Assembly: GCF_002077695.1 (NCBI RefSeq)
Contig: NZ_MWUE01000019.1
Location: 1 to 64,000 of the forward strand
Direction: 5' to 3'
Length of the DNA: 64,000 nt
DNA from: Pantoea latae
Lineage (GTDB): Bacteria > Pseudomonadota > Gammaproteobacteria > Enterobacterales > Enterobacteriaceae
Shown piece by piece: positions 50,148-58,801 of the stretch; the first letter of the stretch is position 1, and every line of letters begins with the position of its first letter. The translations under genes and the position numbers were made by a program. The notes under the pieces were generated by a model, which saw only the letters and a list, made by a program, of their open reading frames with translations, was not told where the DNA came from and ran no database searches.

Positions 50148-51745
50148 AGCCGGTGATCGATATTCTCAATCTCTCTATCCGCTTTGGGCCGCACTATGTG
50201 GTGAAAAATCTCGATTTGGAGGTGCAGCCGGGCGAGTCGGTGGCGCTGGTGGGCGAGTCCGGCTCTGGCAAAACCCTGACGGCGCGCAGCCTGCTTGGGC
50301 TGCTGCCAGACGGCGCAACCCTGAGCGCCGATCGCTTCGTTATCGACGGGCGCGATATGCGCCACGCCGGGCGCGAAGCGTGGCGCGCACTGCGCGGCCG
50401 GCGTATCGGCTATGTGTTGCAGGACGCGCTGGTGTCGCTCGATCCGCTGCGGCGCATCGGTCAGCAGCTGGCGGACGCGCTGAGCGCCGCTGGCGCGCGC
50501 GGCAATCTGCAGGCGAAAAGCATTGCGCTGCTGCAGGCGGCGGGGATCCCCGACGCGGAAAACCGCCTGGCGCGCTATCCGCATCAGCTTTCCGGCGGCC
50601 AGCGCCAGCGCGCCCTGATCGCCGCCGCGCTGGCGGCCAGCCCGGCGCTGCTGATCGCCGATGAGCCGACCACGGCGCTCGATATGACGGTGCAGCAGCA
50701 AATTTTACAGCTGCTGGCGCAGCGCCGCCGCGACGGCCACGCGCTGCTGCTGATCAGCCACGACCTGGCGGTGGTTTCGGAACTGGCGGATCGCGTGCTG
50801 GTGATGCGCGACGGCGAGGTGGTGGAGCAGGGTAATAGCGCTCCGCTGCTGGCGCGGCCGCAGCATCCCTGGACGCAGCGCCTGCTGCGCGCGGTGCCGA
50901 CCCCCGCCACGCGCGGCCTGCGCCTGAGCGCCGCCGAGCCGACGCCGCTGCCGCCGCGCCCGCAGCCCGGCAACGCGCCGCTGCTGGAGGCGATCGGGCT
51001 GAATAAGGCCTACGGCGATCGCCAGGTGCTGAACAATATTCACTTCCGCCTGCATCCGGGCGAAACCCTCGGCGTGGTGGGTGAATCCGGCTCCGGCAAA
51101 ACCTCGCTGGTGAAAGTGGTGATGGGGCTGACCGAGCCGGACAGCGGCACGCTGCTGCTGGAGGGCAGCCGCTGGGATCGCCTTCACGAGAAGGCGCGCC
51201 GCGCGCGTCGGGCGCGCCTGCAGCTGATCGCCCAGGATCCCTTTAGCTCTTTCGATCCGCGCTACACGGTGGAAAAGATTATCGGCGAAAGCCTCGACAG
51301 CGCGGGTATTTTTGGCGATGCGCGCCGCCAGCGCGTGCGCCAGCTGCTGGACGAGGTGCAGCTCGGCGATCGCTTTCTCCATCGCTATCCGCAGCAGCTC
51401 TCCGGCGGCCAGCGCCAGCGCGTCGCCATCGCGCGCGCCTTTGCGCCCAATCCGGCGCTGCTGGTGGCGGATGAGCCGGTGAGCGCGCTCGACGTCTCGG
51501 TGCAGGCGCAGGTGCTGGATCTGCTGGCCGACATGCAGGCAGAGCACGGCACCGCGCTGCTGTTTATTTCCCACGATCTCGGCGTCATCCAGCACCTCGC
51601 CGACCGCGTGCTGGTGATGCAAAACGGCCAGGTGGTAGAGAGCGGCGATCTGCGTCAGGTGTTCGACGCGCCGCAGCATCCCTGGACGCAAAAACTGTTA
51701 CAGGCCCTGCCGGCGCTTCCCGCCTGGCGGCCTGCCGTCGCATAA
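50144..51745 (+). CDS. Double ABC ATPase (DppD-DppF fusion type)
   Basis: This 533-residue protein contains two complete nucleotide-binding domains. Domain 1 has GESGSGKT (37-44), LSGGQ (149-153) and IADEP (171-175). Domain 2 has GESGSGKT (313-320) with its own LSGGQRQR and VADEP. Each domain ends with the oligopeptide-type tail HPWTQ. Fused ATPases of this form occur in GsiA-like importers. It energises the transporter encoded just upstream and is followed after 11 bases by the monooxygenase gene. Confidence 0.93.
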   Translation: MKPVIDILNLSIRFGPHYVVKNLDLEVQPGESVALVGESGSGKTLTARSLLGLLPDGATLSADRFVIDGRDMRHAGREAWRALRGRRIGYVLQDALVSLDPLRRIGQQLADALSAAGARGNLQAKSIALLQAAGIPDAENRLARYPHQLSGGQRQRALIAAALAASPALLIADEPTTALDMTVQQQILQLLAQRRRDGHALLLISHDLAVVSELADRVLVMRDGEVVEQGNSAPLLARPQHPWTQRLLRAVPTPATRGLRLSAAEPTPLPPRPQPGNAPLLEAIGLNKAYGDRQVLNNIHFRLHPGETLGVVGESGSGKTSLVKVVMGLTEPDSGTLLLEGSRWDRLHEKARRARRARLQLIAQDPFSSFDPRYTVEKIIGESLDSAGIFGDARRQRVRQLLDEVQLGDRFLHRYPQQLSGGQRQRVAIARAFAPNPALLVADEPVSALDVSVQAQVLDLLADMQAEHGTALLFISHDLGVIQHLADRVLVMQNGQVVESGDLRQVFDAPQHPWTQKLLQALPALPAWRPAVA

Positions 51746-51756
51746 AGGAGAACAGC

Positions 51757-53091
51757 ATGAGTCAGACACAACGCCAGCTGCGGCTGGGAGCCATAATTCA
51801 GGGCGCATCCGGCAATATGTCCGCCTGGCGTCATCCCGATGCGGTGGCCGACGCCAGCATCAACGTCGATTACGTGCTGGATCTGGCGCGCAAGGCGGAG
51901 CAGGCGAAGATCGACTTTCTGTTCGTCGCCGACGGCCTCTATATTACGCCGCAGTCGATCCCCCATTTTCTCAATCGTTTTGAGCCGGTTACGCTGCTCT
52001 CGGCGCTGTCGCTGGTGACGAAAAACATCGGGCTGGTGGCGACGCTTTCCACCTCCTACAGCGAGCCCTTTACCGTGGCGCGCCAGTTCGCCAGCCTCGA
52101 TCACCTGAGCGGCGGTCGCGTCGGCTGGAACGTGGTGACCTCGCCGCTGGAGGGATCGGCGAAAAACTTTTCCCGCGCCAGCCATCCAGAACATGACGAG
52201 CGCTATCGCGTCGCCAGCGAATATCTTGAGGTAGCGAAGGGATTGTGGGATTCGTGGGAGGCGGACGCCTTTGTGCGCGACAAGGCGAGCGGCCAGTTCT
52301 TCGACGCCGACAAGCTGCATACCTTGAACCATAAAGGGAAATATTTCTCGGTGCAGGGGCCGCTCAACGTCGGCCGCTCACCGCAGGGACGGCCGGTGGT
52401 GTTTCAGGCGGGCGCGTCGGAAGCGGGGAAAGCCTTCGCCGTTGAAGCCGCTGACGCCATCTACACCCGGCAGGAGACGCCAGCGCTGGCGCGAGAATTC
52501 CGCGAGGATGTGCGCCGTCAGCTGGTGGCGCGCGGCCGTCGCGCCGATGATATCCGCGTGTTTCAGGGCATTAGCGTGATTATCGGCAGCAGCGAGGCTG
52601 ACGCCGAGCGCCGCTATCAGCAGACCGCCGAGCTGGTGACGCTCGACAAGGCGCTGGAATATCTCGGCCGCTACTTTGAGCATCACGACTTCAGCCAGTA
52701 CGACGCCGATGCGCCGTTTCCGGCGATCGGCGATCTTGGCGAGAACAGCTTTCGCAGCACCACTGACGCCATCAAGCGCAACGCGCGCGAGCGCGGCCTG
52801 ACGCTGCGTCAGGTGGCGCTGGAAGAGGCGACGCCGCGTCCCACCTTTCTCGGCACGGCGCAGCAGGTGGCGGACGGATTAGCAGCGTGGTTTCTCAGCG
52901 GCGCGGCAGACGGTTTCGTGGTGCGCGGCGGCACGCCGACGGCGTTTGATGACTTTGTCGAGCAGGTGATCCCGCTGCTGCAGGCGCGCGGCATCTATCG
53001 TCAGCAGTATGAAGGCGCAACGCTGCGTGAAAATCTCGGCCTGGCCGAGCCGGAAAACCAGTTCGCCAGCCGTCGCCAGCAGGTGGCCTGA
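51757..53091 (+). CDS. NtaA/SnaA/DszA-type flavin-dependent monooxygenase
   Basis: This 444-residue luciferase-like (LLM) monooxygenase is of the nitrilotriacetate monooxygenase component A family. Recognisable blocks are [55 protein letters not shown] and [17 protein letters not shown]. Such enzymes use reduced FMN and O2 to oxidise N- or S-containing compounds and need a flavin reductase, which is not encoded here. As last gene of the ABC cluster it probably cleaves the imported compound, with an organosulfur source the leading guess. Confidence 0.88.
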   Translation: MSQTQRQLRLGAIIQGASGNMSAWRHPDAVADASINVDYVLDLARKAEQAKIDFLFVADGLYITPQSIPHFLNRFEPVTLLSALSLVTKNIGLVATLSTSYSEPFTVARQFASLDHLSGGRVGWNVVTSPLEGSAKNFSRASHPEHDERYRVASEYLEVAKGLWDSWEADAFVRDKASGQFFDADKLHTLNHKGKYFSVQGPLNVGRSPQGRPVVFQAGASEAGKAFAVEAADAIYTRQETPALAREFREDVRRQLVARGRRADDIRVFQGISVIIGSSEADAERRYQQTAELVTLDKALEYLGRYFEHHDFSQYDADAPFPAIGDLGENSFRSTTDAIKRNARERGLTLRQVALEEATPRPTFLGTAQQVADGLAAWFLSGAADGFVVRGGTPTAFDDFVEQVIPLLQARGIYRQQYEGATLRENLGLAEPENQFASRRQQVA

Positions 53092-53092
53092 G

Positions 53093-53851
53093 CTACAGCG
53101 CCGTCACGCCGAGCGCGGCGGCCTGCTCCTCCCAGCGCGTGATTTCCTGATACGCCTCGCGCTTCGGCACGATAAAGCCGGTAATAAAACTGGCGCGCAC
53201 CGCTTTCTCTTCTGCCAGCCGGGCTAATTCACGACGCAGCGTCGCCAGCGTCTGCGCATCCGTCTGGGCGGAGGTAATCAGCGGCGGCGCAGGGCAGAGC
53301 GGGGTTTCGCCGATAATCGCCAGGCCCGCCAGCTCCTGCGCGGCGTGACGGCGCAGCAGCGCCCAGGTTACACAGTCAATCGCCGCAATATCCGCTTTCC
53401 CGGCGCGCAGCTCCGCCAGCGACTGGCGATGGCTGCCGCTCAGCGTCGTGACGCTAAAAAAGCGGCCATCCTGCGCCAGCGGCGCGATCAGGTAGCGCAG
53501 CGCGTTGTAGCCGGAGTGGGAATCGAGGCTGTTGGCCACCGCGCGGCGGCCGCGAAAATCCGCCAGCGCGCGATCCTCATCCTCCGCCCGCGCCACCAGC
53601 CAGCTGCGGTAGCGTGCACCGTCACAGCCCGGCGCGCTAAGGGTAAAGGCGCCGACCAGCTGCACCTCTGGCAGCTGCGTCATCAGCGGGTAGCCGCAGG
53701 TCTGGCTCAGCAGCAGATCGCTGGCGCGCCAGTGTTTCATCAGATCCTCTGGCCACTCAACATCCGCCTGTAATCGCTGCGCCAGCTTTGCGCTCAGCGC
53801 CTGGGTGTCGGGGTGGTGAATGTCGTACATCGGTAACGCAAGGCGCTTCAT
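53093..53851 (-). CDS. PhnD-like phosphate/phosphonate-binding-family protein without signal peptide
   Basis: This 252-residue member of the PhnD-like periplasmic-binding family has LPMYDIHHPDTQALSAKLAQRL near the N-terminus and the SLDSHSGYNALR and IAAIDCVTWALLRRH blocks. It has no signal peptide, so it may act in the cytosol. The ATG at 53851 has AGGA eight bases upstream. Its first 95 bases overlap the end of the desaturase gene in another frame. It converges on the monooxygenase gene with a one-base gap. The ligand is unknown. Confidence 0.78.
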   Translation of the reverse strand: MKRLALPMYDIHHPDTQALSAKLAQRLQADVEWPEDLMKHWRASDLLLSQTCGYPLMTQLPEVQLVGAFTLSAPGCDGARYRSWLVARAEDEDRALADFRGRRAVANSLDSHSGYNALRYLIAPLAQDGRFFSVTTLSGSHRQSLAELRAGKADIAAIDCVTWALLRRHAAQELAGLAIIGETPLCPAPPLITSAQTDAQTLATLRRELARLAEEKAVRASFITGFIVPKREAYQEITRWEEQAAALGVTAL

Positions 53852-54815
53852 GCTCTGCATCCTGTTGCCAGCCCGGATGGGCGTTAACGTTCACGGGGCG
53901 GGTCGAGAAGCGCCGCCACCATTCGCCGTAGCCCGCCGCGCGAAAGCCGCGGTTGCGCTGGTGATAGTCGTCGCGCCACAGCAGATAGACCCTGCGCAGA
54001 CCATACCACGGCAGGCCGGGCAGGTCGTGATGCACCGCGTGATAGTTAAGATTAAGAAACAGCAGGCGCCACGCCCAGCCCGCCTCGTTATTCACCGAGC
54101 GCGCCAGCGGATCGGCAGCGGCGCGGTGTTCGTAAAACGAGCGCACCTTGGTCAGCATCAGCGCGGGATAGCTCACCGCCAGCACAAACCACAGCGACGA
54201 AAAGCCCTGGCGCGCCATCAGGAGAAACAGCCCCGCCAGCAGCAGCAGATGGATCACCCACATGGCGATGGCGCGTCCTTCGCCCCGACAGAACGCCAGC
54301 AGCAGCGACCGCAGCGTGGCGGCGATATCCAGCAGCGGCCCCAGCAGCAGCCGACCGGGAAAGGTGTTGCGCAGGTGGATCGCCTGACGCTGCCACGGAC
54401 GCAGCCGCGCCCAGCGCGCCGGCGACAGATAGTAGGTTTCCGGATCCTCGTCGGGATCGGTCAGGCTGTGGTTGCGGTGGTGCGCCAGATGTGAATCGCG
54501 GTAAAGCCCGTAGGGATACCACACCGCCAGCGGCAGCGTGCCGAACAGCTGGTTGAGTCGCGGGAAGCGCGTCGGATGGCCGTGGATCAGCTCATGCTGC
54601 AGCGACAGATACCAGCAGGTAAAAAGGATCAGCAGCAGCGTGGCGGGCCACAGACCCAGCGTTCGCCAGTGCGCCAGCGTGGCGAACCAGCCGCCGTAGA
54701 TGGTGGCCATCAGCAGCCAGGTGGGCAGCTCGCTGCGCCACAGCCAGCTCTTACGCCAGCGATGAATGTGCGCGCGCTGCTGCGCGTCGAGATACGCGGA
54801 CGATCCTCTTGTCAT
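53757..54815 (-). CDS. Membrane fatty acid desaturase-family protein
   Basis: This 352-residue membrane di-iron protein has the three histidine boxes of the family: HELIH, HLAHH and HAVHH, interleaved with about four membrane segments. It would introduce a double bond or hydroxyl into an acyl or carotenoid-like substrate; no redox partner is encoded nearby. The last 25 or so residues are read from the overlapping start of the PhnD-like gene and look like an out-of-frame tail. This suggests loss of an earlier stop or a frameshift near 53860. Confidence 0.82.
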   Translation of the reverse strand: MTRGSSAYLDAQQRAHIHRWRKSWLWRSELPTWLLMATIYGGWFATLAHWRTLGLWPATLLLILFTCWYLSLQHELIHGHPTRFPRLNQLFGTLPLAVWYPYGLYRDSHLAHHRNHSLTDPDEDPETYYLSPARWARLRPWQRQAIHLRNTFPGRLLLGPLLDIAATLRSLLLAFCRGEGRAIAMWVIHLLLLAGLFLLMARQGFSSLWFVLAVSYPALMLTKVRSFYEHRAAADPLARSVNNEAGWAWRLLFLNLNYHAVHHDLPGLPWYGLRRVYLLWRDDYHQRNRGFRAAGYGEWWRRFSTRPVNVNAHPGWQQDAEHEAPCVTDVRHSPPRHPGAERKAGAAITGGC

Positions 54816-55025
54816 GGCAACCTGCCGAGTGTGATGAAATTCAGCACAACATGCGTGAAGGCGATGAAAAAGAGAAAGATCTTCTCTCTCTTACTTATGT
54901 CGAAAATCTTGATGATACGGTTGAAAACTATTGGCTATCAGTCGAGAGACGGCTGACGTAACCTTTGCCTATCGACTCTTCTCTCTCACGCCGGGGCACA
55001 GGCTGCCCGCGCAAGGAACTGAATC

Positions 55026-56048
55026 ATGAAAAATATTGGCTTCTTATCTTTCGGTCACTGGACCCCTTCTTCACAGTCCGCCACCCGCTCTGCGCAGGAT
55101 GTGCTGCTGCAGTCTATCGACCTGGCGGTCGCGGCTGAAGAGCTGGGCGCGGACGGCGCCTACTTCCGCGTGCACCACTTTGCGCGTCAGCTCAGCTCGC
55201 CGTTCCCGCTGCTGGCGGCGGTCGGCGCGCGCACCAGCAAAATTGAGATCGGCACCGGCGTGATCGATATGCGCTATGAGAATCCGCTCTACATGGCGGA
55301 AGACGCCGGCGCGGCGGACCTGATCAGCAACGGCCGCCTGCAGCTTGGCATCAGCCGCGGCTCGCCGGAGCAGGTGGTTGAAGGCTATCGCTACTTCGGC
55401 TATGCGCCGCAGGAGGGCGAAACCGACGCCGATATGGGCCGTCGCCACACGGAAGCGTTTTTAGAGGTGCTGCGCGGCGAAGGCTTCGCTAAGCCGAATC
55501 CGCAGCCGATGTTCCCGAACCCGCCGGGCCTGCTGCGCCTTGAGCCGTTCTCAGAGGGGCTGCGCGAGCGCATCTGGTGGGGATCCGGCTCCAACGCCAC
55601 GGCGGAGTGGGCGGCAAAAATGGGCATGAACCTGCAAAGCTCGACGCTGAAAGATGACGAAACCGGCGAGCCGTTCCACGTGCAGCAGGCGAAGCAGATC
55701 CGCGCCTACCGCGAAGCCTGGAAAGCGGCGGGGCACAAGCGCGAGCCGCGCGTCTCGGTGAGCCGCAGCATTTTTGCGCTGGTGAACGATATGGACCGCG
55801 CCTACTTCGGTCGCAGCGGCCAGGAGCAGGATTCCGTTGGCTTCCTTGACGAGAAAACGCGCGCCATTTTCGGCCGCAGCTATGCGGCGGAGCCGGAGGC
55901 GTTGATCAAGCAGCTGGCGCAGGATGAGGCAATCGCCGAGGCGGACACGCTGCTGCTGACGGTGCCAAACCAGCTCGGCGTCGCCTATAACGCGCACGTG
56001 ATCGAAGCGATTCTGAAATATGTCGCGCCGGAATTAGGCTGGCGCTAA
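55026..56048 (+). CDS. Luciferase-like (LLM) flavin-dependent oxidoreductase
   Basis: This 340-residue bacterial-luciferase-family protein has IGFLSFGHWTPS at the N-terminus, ELGADGAYFRVHHFARQ, KIEIGTGVIDMRYENPLYMAEDAGAADLISNGRLQLGISRGSPEQ and a C-terminal ADTLLLTVPNQLG. It is a different subfamily from the NtaA-type enzyme at 51757. It likely uses FMN as cosubstrate, but the substrate is unknown. The gene has its own 210-base upstream region, in which I found no convincing promoter, and a strong terminator. Confidence 0.85.
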   Translation: MKNIGFLSFGHWTPSSQSATRSAQDVLLQSIDLAVAAEELGADGAYFRVHHFARQLSSPFPLLAAVGARTSKIEIGTGVIDMRYENPLYMAEDAGAADLISNGRLQLGISRGSPEQVVEGYRYFGYAPQEGETDADMGRRHTEAFLEVLRGEGFAKPNPQPMFPNPPGLLRLEPFSEGLRERIWWGSGSNATAEWAAKMGMNLQSSTLKDDETGEPFHVQQAKQIRAYREAWKAAGHKREPRVSVSRSIFALVNDMDRAYFGRSGQEQDSVGFLDEKTRAIFGRSYAAEPEALIKQLAQDEAIAEADTLLLTVPNQLGVAYNAHVIEAILKYVAPELGWR

Positions 56049-56053
56049 ACGTG

Positions 56054-56083
56054 AAAACGGCGGCCTCGGCCGCCGTTTTTTTT
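56054..56083. terminator. Terminator between the LLM oxidoreductase and MFS genes
   Basis: CGGCGGC (56058-56064), a CTCG loop and GCCGCCG (56069-56075) are flanked by AAAA and eight Ts. It serves the plus-strand gene and probably the convergent minus-strand one. Confidence 0.95.
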
Positions 56084-57278
56084 AGCCTGTCTGCTGCGCC
56101 AGCGCTTTTCGACCCTCTGCCGCGCCGGCGCAGAACAGTGCCGCCACCACTAGCGCCAGCACCGGCAGCATCGCCATGCGCAGCCCGGCGTGTTCGCCGA
56201 TAAAGCCGAGTCCCGGCGGCCCCACCAGAAACGCCAGGTAGCCCAGCGTTGCCGCGATGGTGACGCGGATCGCGCTGTTGTGGCCGTCGCCCGCTGCTGA
56301 CACCGTGAGCGGAAAGCCGAGCGCCGCGCCGACGCCCCAGAACAGCACGGCGGCCGCCGCCAGCCACGGATTATCGGAGAAAATCACCAGCAGCAGACCG
56401 AACGCGGCGGAGAAGGCGCTGACGCGCAGCATCCAGACGCGGCCGATGCGGTCCACCACATAGCCGCCGAGAAAGCGGCCCAGCGTCATGCCGGCGGTGA
56501 AGCCGGCGTAAACCAGCGTGCCCTGGGTGTGATTCAGGTTATGTCCGTCGATCATCAGCAGCGGCAGCCAGTCGTTGGCGGAGCCTTCCGCCAGCGCCAT
56601 CGCCAGGATCACCACGCCGAGGATCAGCAGCTGGCGATCGCGCAGCTCATGGCGCACCTGCGCCAGAAAGCTGCCGCCGTGCGCCTGTTCGCTGCGCTCG
56701 CCGTCGCTGGTCGCAGGCAGATGGCGCAGCGCCACGGCGACAATCAGCAGGTTGGCCAGCAGCACCGCGGCAAAATGGGCGCTGGTGCTTATCGCCGTCG
56801 CGGTCATCAACAGGCCGGCCAGCGCGCCTGCCAGCGTCCCGAGGCTGAAGAAGCCGTGAATGGTGGTCATGATGGAGCGGCCCAGCGCCCGTTCGAACGC
56901 GGCGCCCTCAACGTTGATCACCACATCCATTAAGGCCGTGCCGCAGCCAAGCAGCAGCAGGCTGGCAAAAACGCCCCACGCGGTGGCGAACGCCAGTCCG
57001 AGCGCCATCAGCACCAGCCCGCTCAGCAGCAGCGCGATGCCGTAGCGCATTACGCGCCGCGTGCCGAGCTGGGCAATGAGCTTGCCAGCCAGCAGCACGC
57101 CGAGCATCGATCCGCAGGAGAAGCCGAACAGGATCATGCCCATCAGCTCGGTAGAGGCGTGCAGGGTGTCGCGCATAAACGGCGTGCGGCTGACCCAGGA
57201 GGCCCAGGTAAAGCCGGGAATAAACATCAGGCCGAAGATAGCCCACTTGCCACGGGATTGCTGTTGAGGCGTCATCAC
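56082..57278 (-). CDS. YbjJ-type major facilitator superfamily transporter
   Basis: This 398-residue protein with about 12 membrane segments shares several blocks with E. coli YbjJ: VINVEGAA, HGFFSLGTLAGA, AMALAEGSANDWLPLLMIDGH, WGVGAALGFPLTVSAAG and GYLAFLVGPPGLGFIGEH. The substrate is unknown. It is divergent from the second MFS gene across 277 bases; no convincing promoter pair was identified there. Confidence 0.85.
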   Translation of the reverse strand: MMTPQQQSRGKWAIFGLMFIPGFTWASWVSRTPFMRDTLHASTELMGMILFGFSCGSMLGVLLAGKLIAQLGTRRVMRYGIALLLSGLVLMALGLAFATAWGVFASLLLLGCGTALMDVVINVEGAAFERALGRSIMTTIHGFFSLGTLAGALAGLLMTATAISTSAHFAAVLLANLLIVAVALRHLPATSDGERSEQAHGGSFLAQVRHELRDRQLLILGVVILAMALAEGSANDWLPLLMIDGHNLNHTQGTLVYAGFTAGMTLGRFLGGYVVDRIGRVWMLRVSAFSAAFGLLLVIFSDNPWLAAAAVLFWGVGAALGFPLTVSAAGDGHNSAIRVTIAATLGYLAFLVGPPGLGFIGEHAGLRMAMLPVLALVVAALFCAGAAEGRKALAQQTG

Positions 57279-57555
57279 GACTCCTGTTTGTGGTACGGAT
57301 GTACAGGAGAATAATCGAAAAATGGCGCGACGCGAGGGGCAGCACCGCCTTTATTCGGTCACCGGGCGACAGGCGGCGGCGCATACGGCCTGGTTGACGA
57401 TCGGTGTCGGCGGCCACAAAGTCTGCCGAACAGGCGGGTTCTGTCTGGGCAGCGCGCCTGACTCCGGTTATGATCCTGGTGAACAGTTATCAGCCAGCGG
57501 CAGGGAGGCACTATCAGCAGCATCAGGATGACAACAGAGAGCCGGGGGCGCGGCC

Positions 57556-58767
57556 ATGAAGCTTAACGCCCCGCGTCACGTCTTTCACTCCGCGCCGTTC
57601 CGCCATCTCTTTTTCGCCCGCACGCTGACGGTGCTGGGCAACAGCGTCGCGCCGGTGGCGCTCGCCTTCGCGGTGCTGGATATGGGCGGTTCCGCCGCCG
57701 ATCTCGGCATGGTGGTGGCGGCGCGCTCGCTGTTCAACGTGCTGTTTTTGCTGTTCGGCGGCGTGCTGGCGGATCGCTACTCGCGCAATCGGGTGCTGCT
57801 GCTCTCTTCTGTGGTTGCCGCGCTTTCGCAGGGTTGCGTCGCCTGGCTGGTGCTGGAGGGCGCCGCGACGCTGACTGGCCTGGCGATGCTGAGCGCGGTT
57901 AACGGCGCGGCGGCGGGCATCGCGCTGCCCGCCTCGTCGGCGCTGGTGCCGCAAACCGTGCCGTTGCAAAAGCTGCGTCAGGCCAACGCCTTTATCCAGT
58001 CGGGCGTTTACGCCGGCACCATTATCGGCGCGTCGCTGGGCGGCATTCTCACCAGTACCCTGGGCGCAGGCTGGGGGCTGGCGGTGGACGCGTTCGGCTT
58101 CGCGCTGGCGGCGCCGCTCTACTACGCGGTGCGCACCGGCGCGCAGCCTGCGGATTCACACACTACGCTGTGGCAGGATCTGCGCGACGGCTGGAGAGAG
58201 TTTACCTCGCGCAGCTGGGTCTGGGCGGTGGTGGCGCAGTTCGCGGTGGTCAACGCCGCCTTTACCGGCATGGTGCTGGTGCTGGGACCGGTGATTGCCG
58301 ACAGCGCCTTTGGTCGTGCCCGCTGGGGCATGATGATCGCGGCGCAAAGCGTCGGGCTGATTATCGGCTCCGGCATTGCGCTGCGCTGGCGGCCGCGCCG
58401 CGCGATGTTCACCGGCGTGATGCTGGTGGCGCTCTGCGCCTTTCCCATGCTGCTGCTGGCGGGCGGCGCATCGGCGGCCTGGCTGATGGTGGCGTTCTGC
58501 ATCGCCGGCATGGGGTTCGGCCAGTTCGGCGTGATCTGGGCACAGGCGCTGCAAACCCATATTCCGCGCGACCGGCTGGCGCGGGTTTACGCTTACGACG
58601 CGATGGGGTCCTTTATCACGATCCCGCTCGGCGAACTGGCGGCGGGACCGCTGGCGATGCGCTTCGGCAACCAGACGGTGCTGCTGAGCTGCGCGGCGGC
58701 GGTGCTGGCGGCAACGCTGGCGGCCTGTCTGGTGCCGGGGATCCGGAGGTTAGTGCAGAGTGAGTAG
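57556..58767 (+). CDS. Major facilitator superfamily transporter (EntS-like group)
   Basis: This 403-residue protein with about 12 predicted membrane segments belongs to the EntS/MFS_3-like group: FRHLFFARTLTVLGNSVAPVALAFAVLD at the N-terminus, GGVLADRYSRNRVLLLSS between segments 2 and 3, and RVYAYDAMGSFITIPLGELAAGPLA late. Efflux of a small metabolite or drug is the usual role; no siderophore genes are present. A G-rich sequence lies just upstream of the ATG. Confidence 0.85.
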   Translation: MKLNAPRHVFHSAPFRHLFFARTLTVLGNSVAPVALAFAVLDMGGSAADLGMVVAARSLFNVLFLLFGGVLADRYSRNRVLLLSSVVAALSQGCVAWLVLEGAATLTGLAMLSAVNGAAAGIALPASSALVPQTVPLQKLRQANAFIQSGVYAGTIIGASLGGILTSTLGAGWGLAVDAFGFALAAPLYYAVRTGAQPADSHTTLWQDLRDGWREFTSRSWVWAVVAQFAVVNAAFTGMVLVLGPVIADSAFGRARWGMMIAAQSVGLIIGSGIALRWRPRRAMFTGVMLVALCAFPMLLLAGGASAAWLMVAFCIAGMGFGQFGVIWAQALQTHIPRDRLARVYAYDAMGSFITIPLGELAAGPLAMRFGNQTVLLSCAAAVLAATLAACLVPGIRRLVQSE

Positions 58768-58801
58768 CGAAGACAACAACCACAACTTTCAAACCGAAAT
58801 G

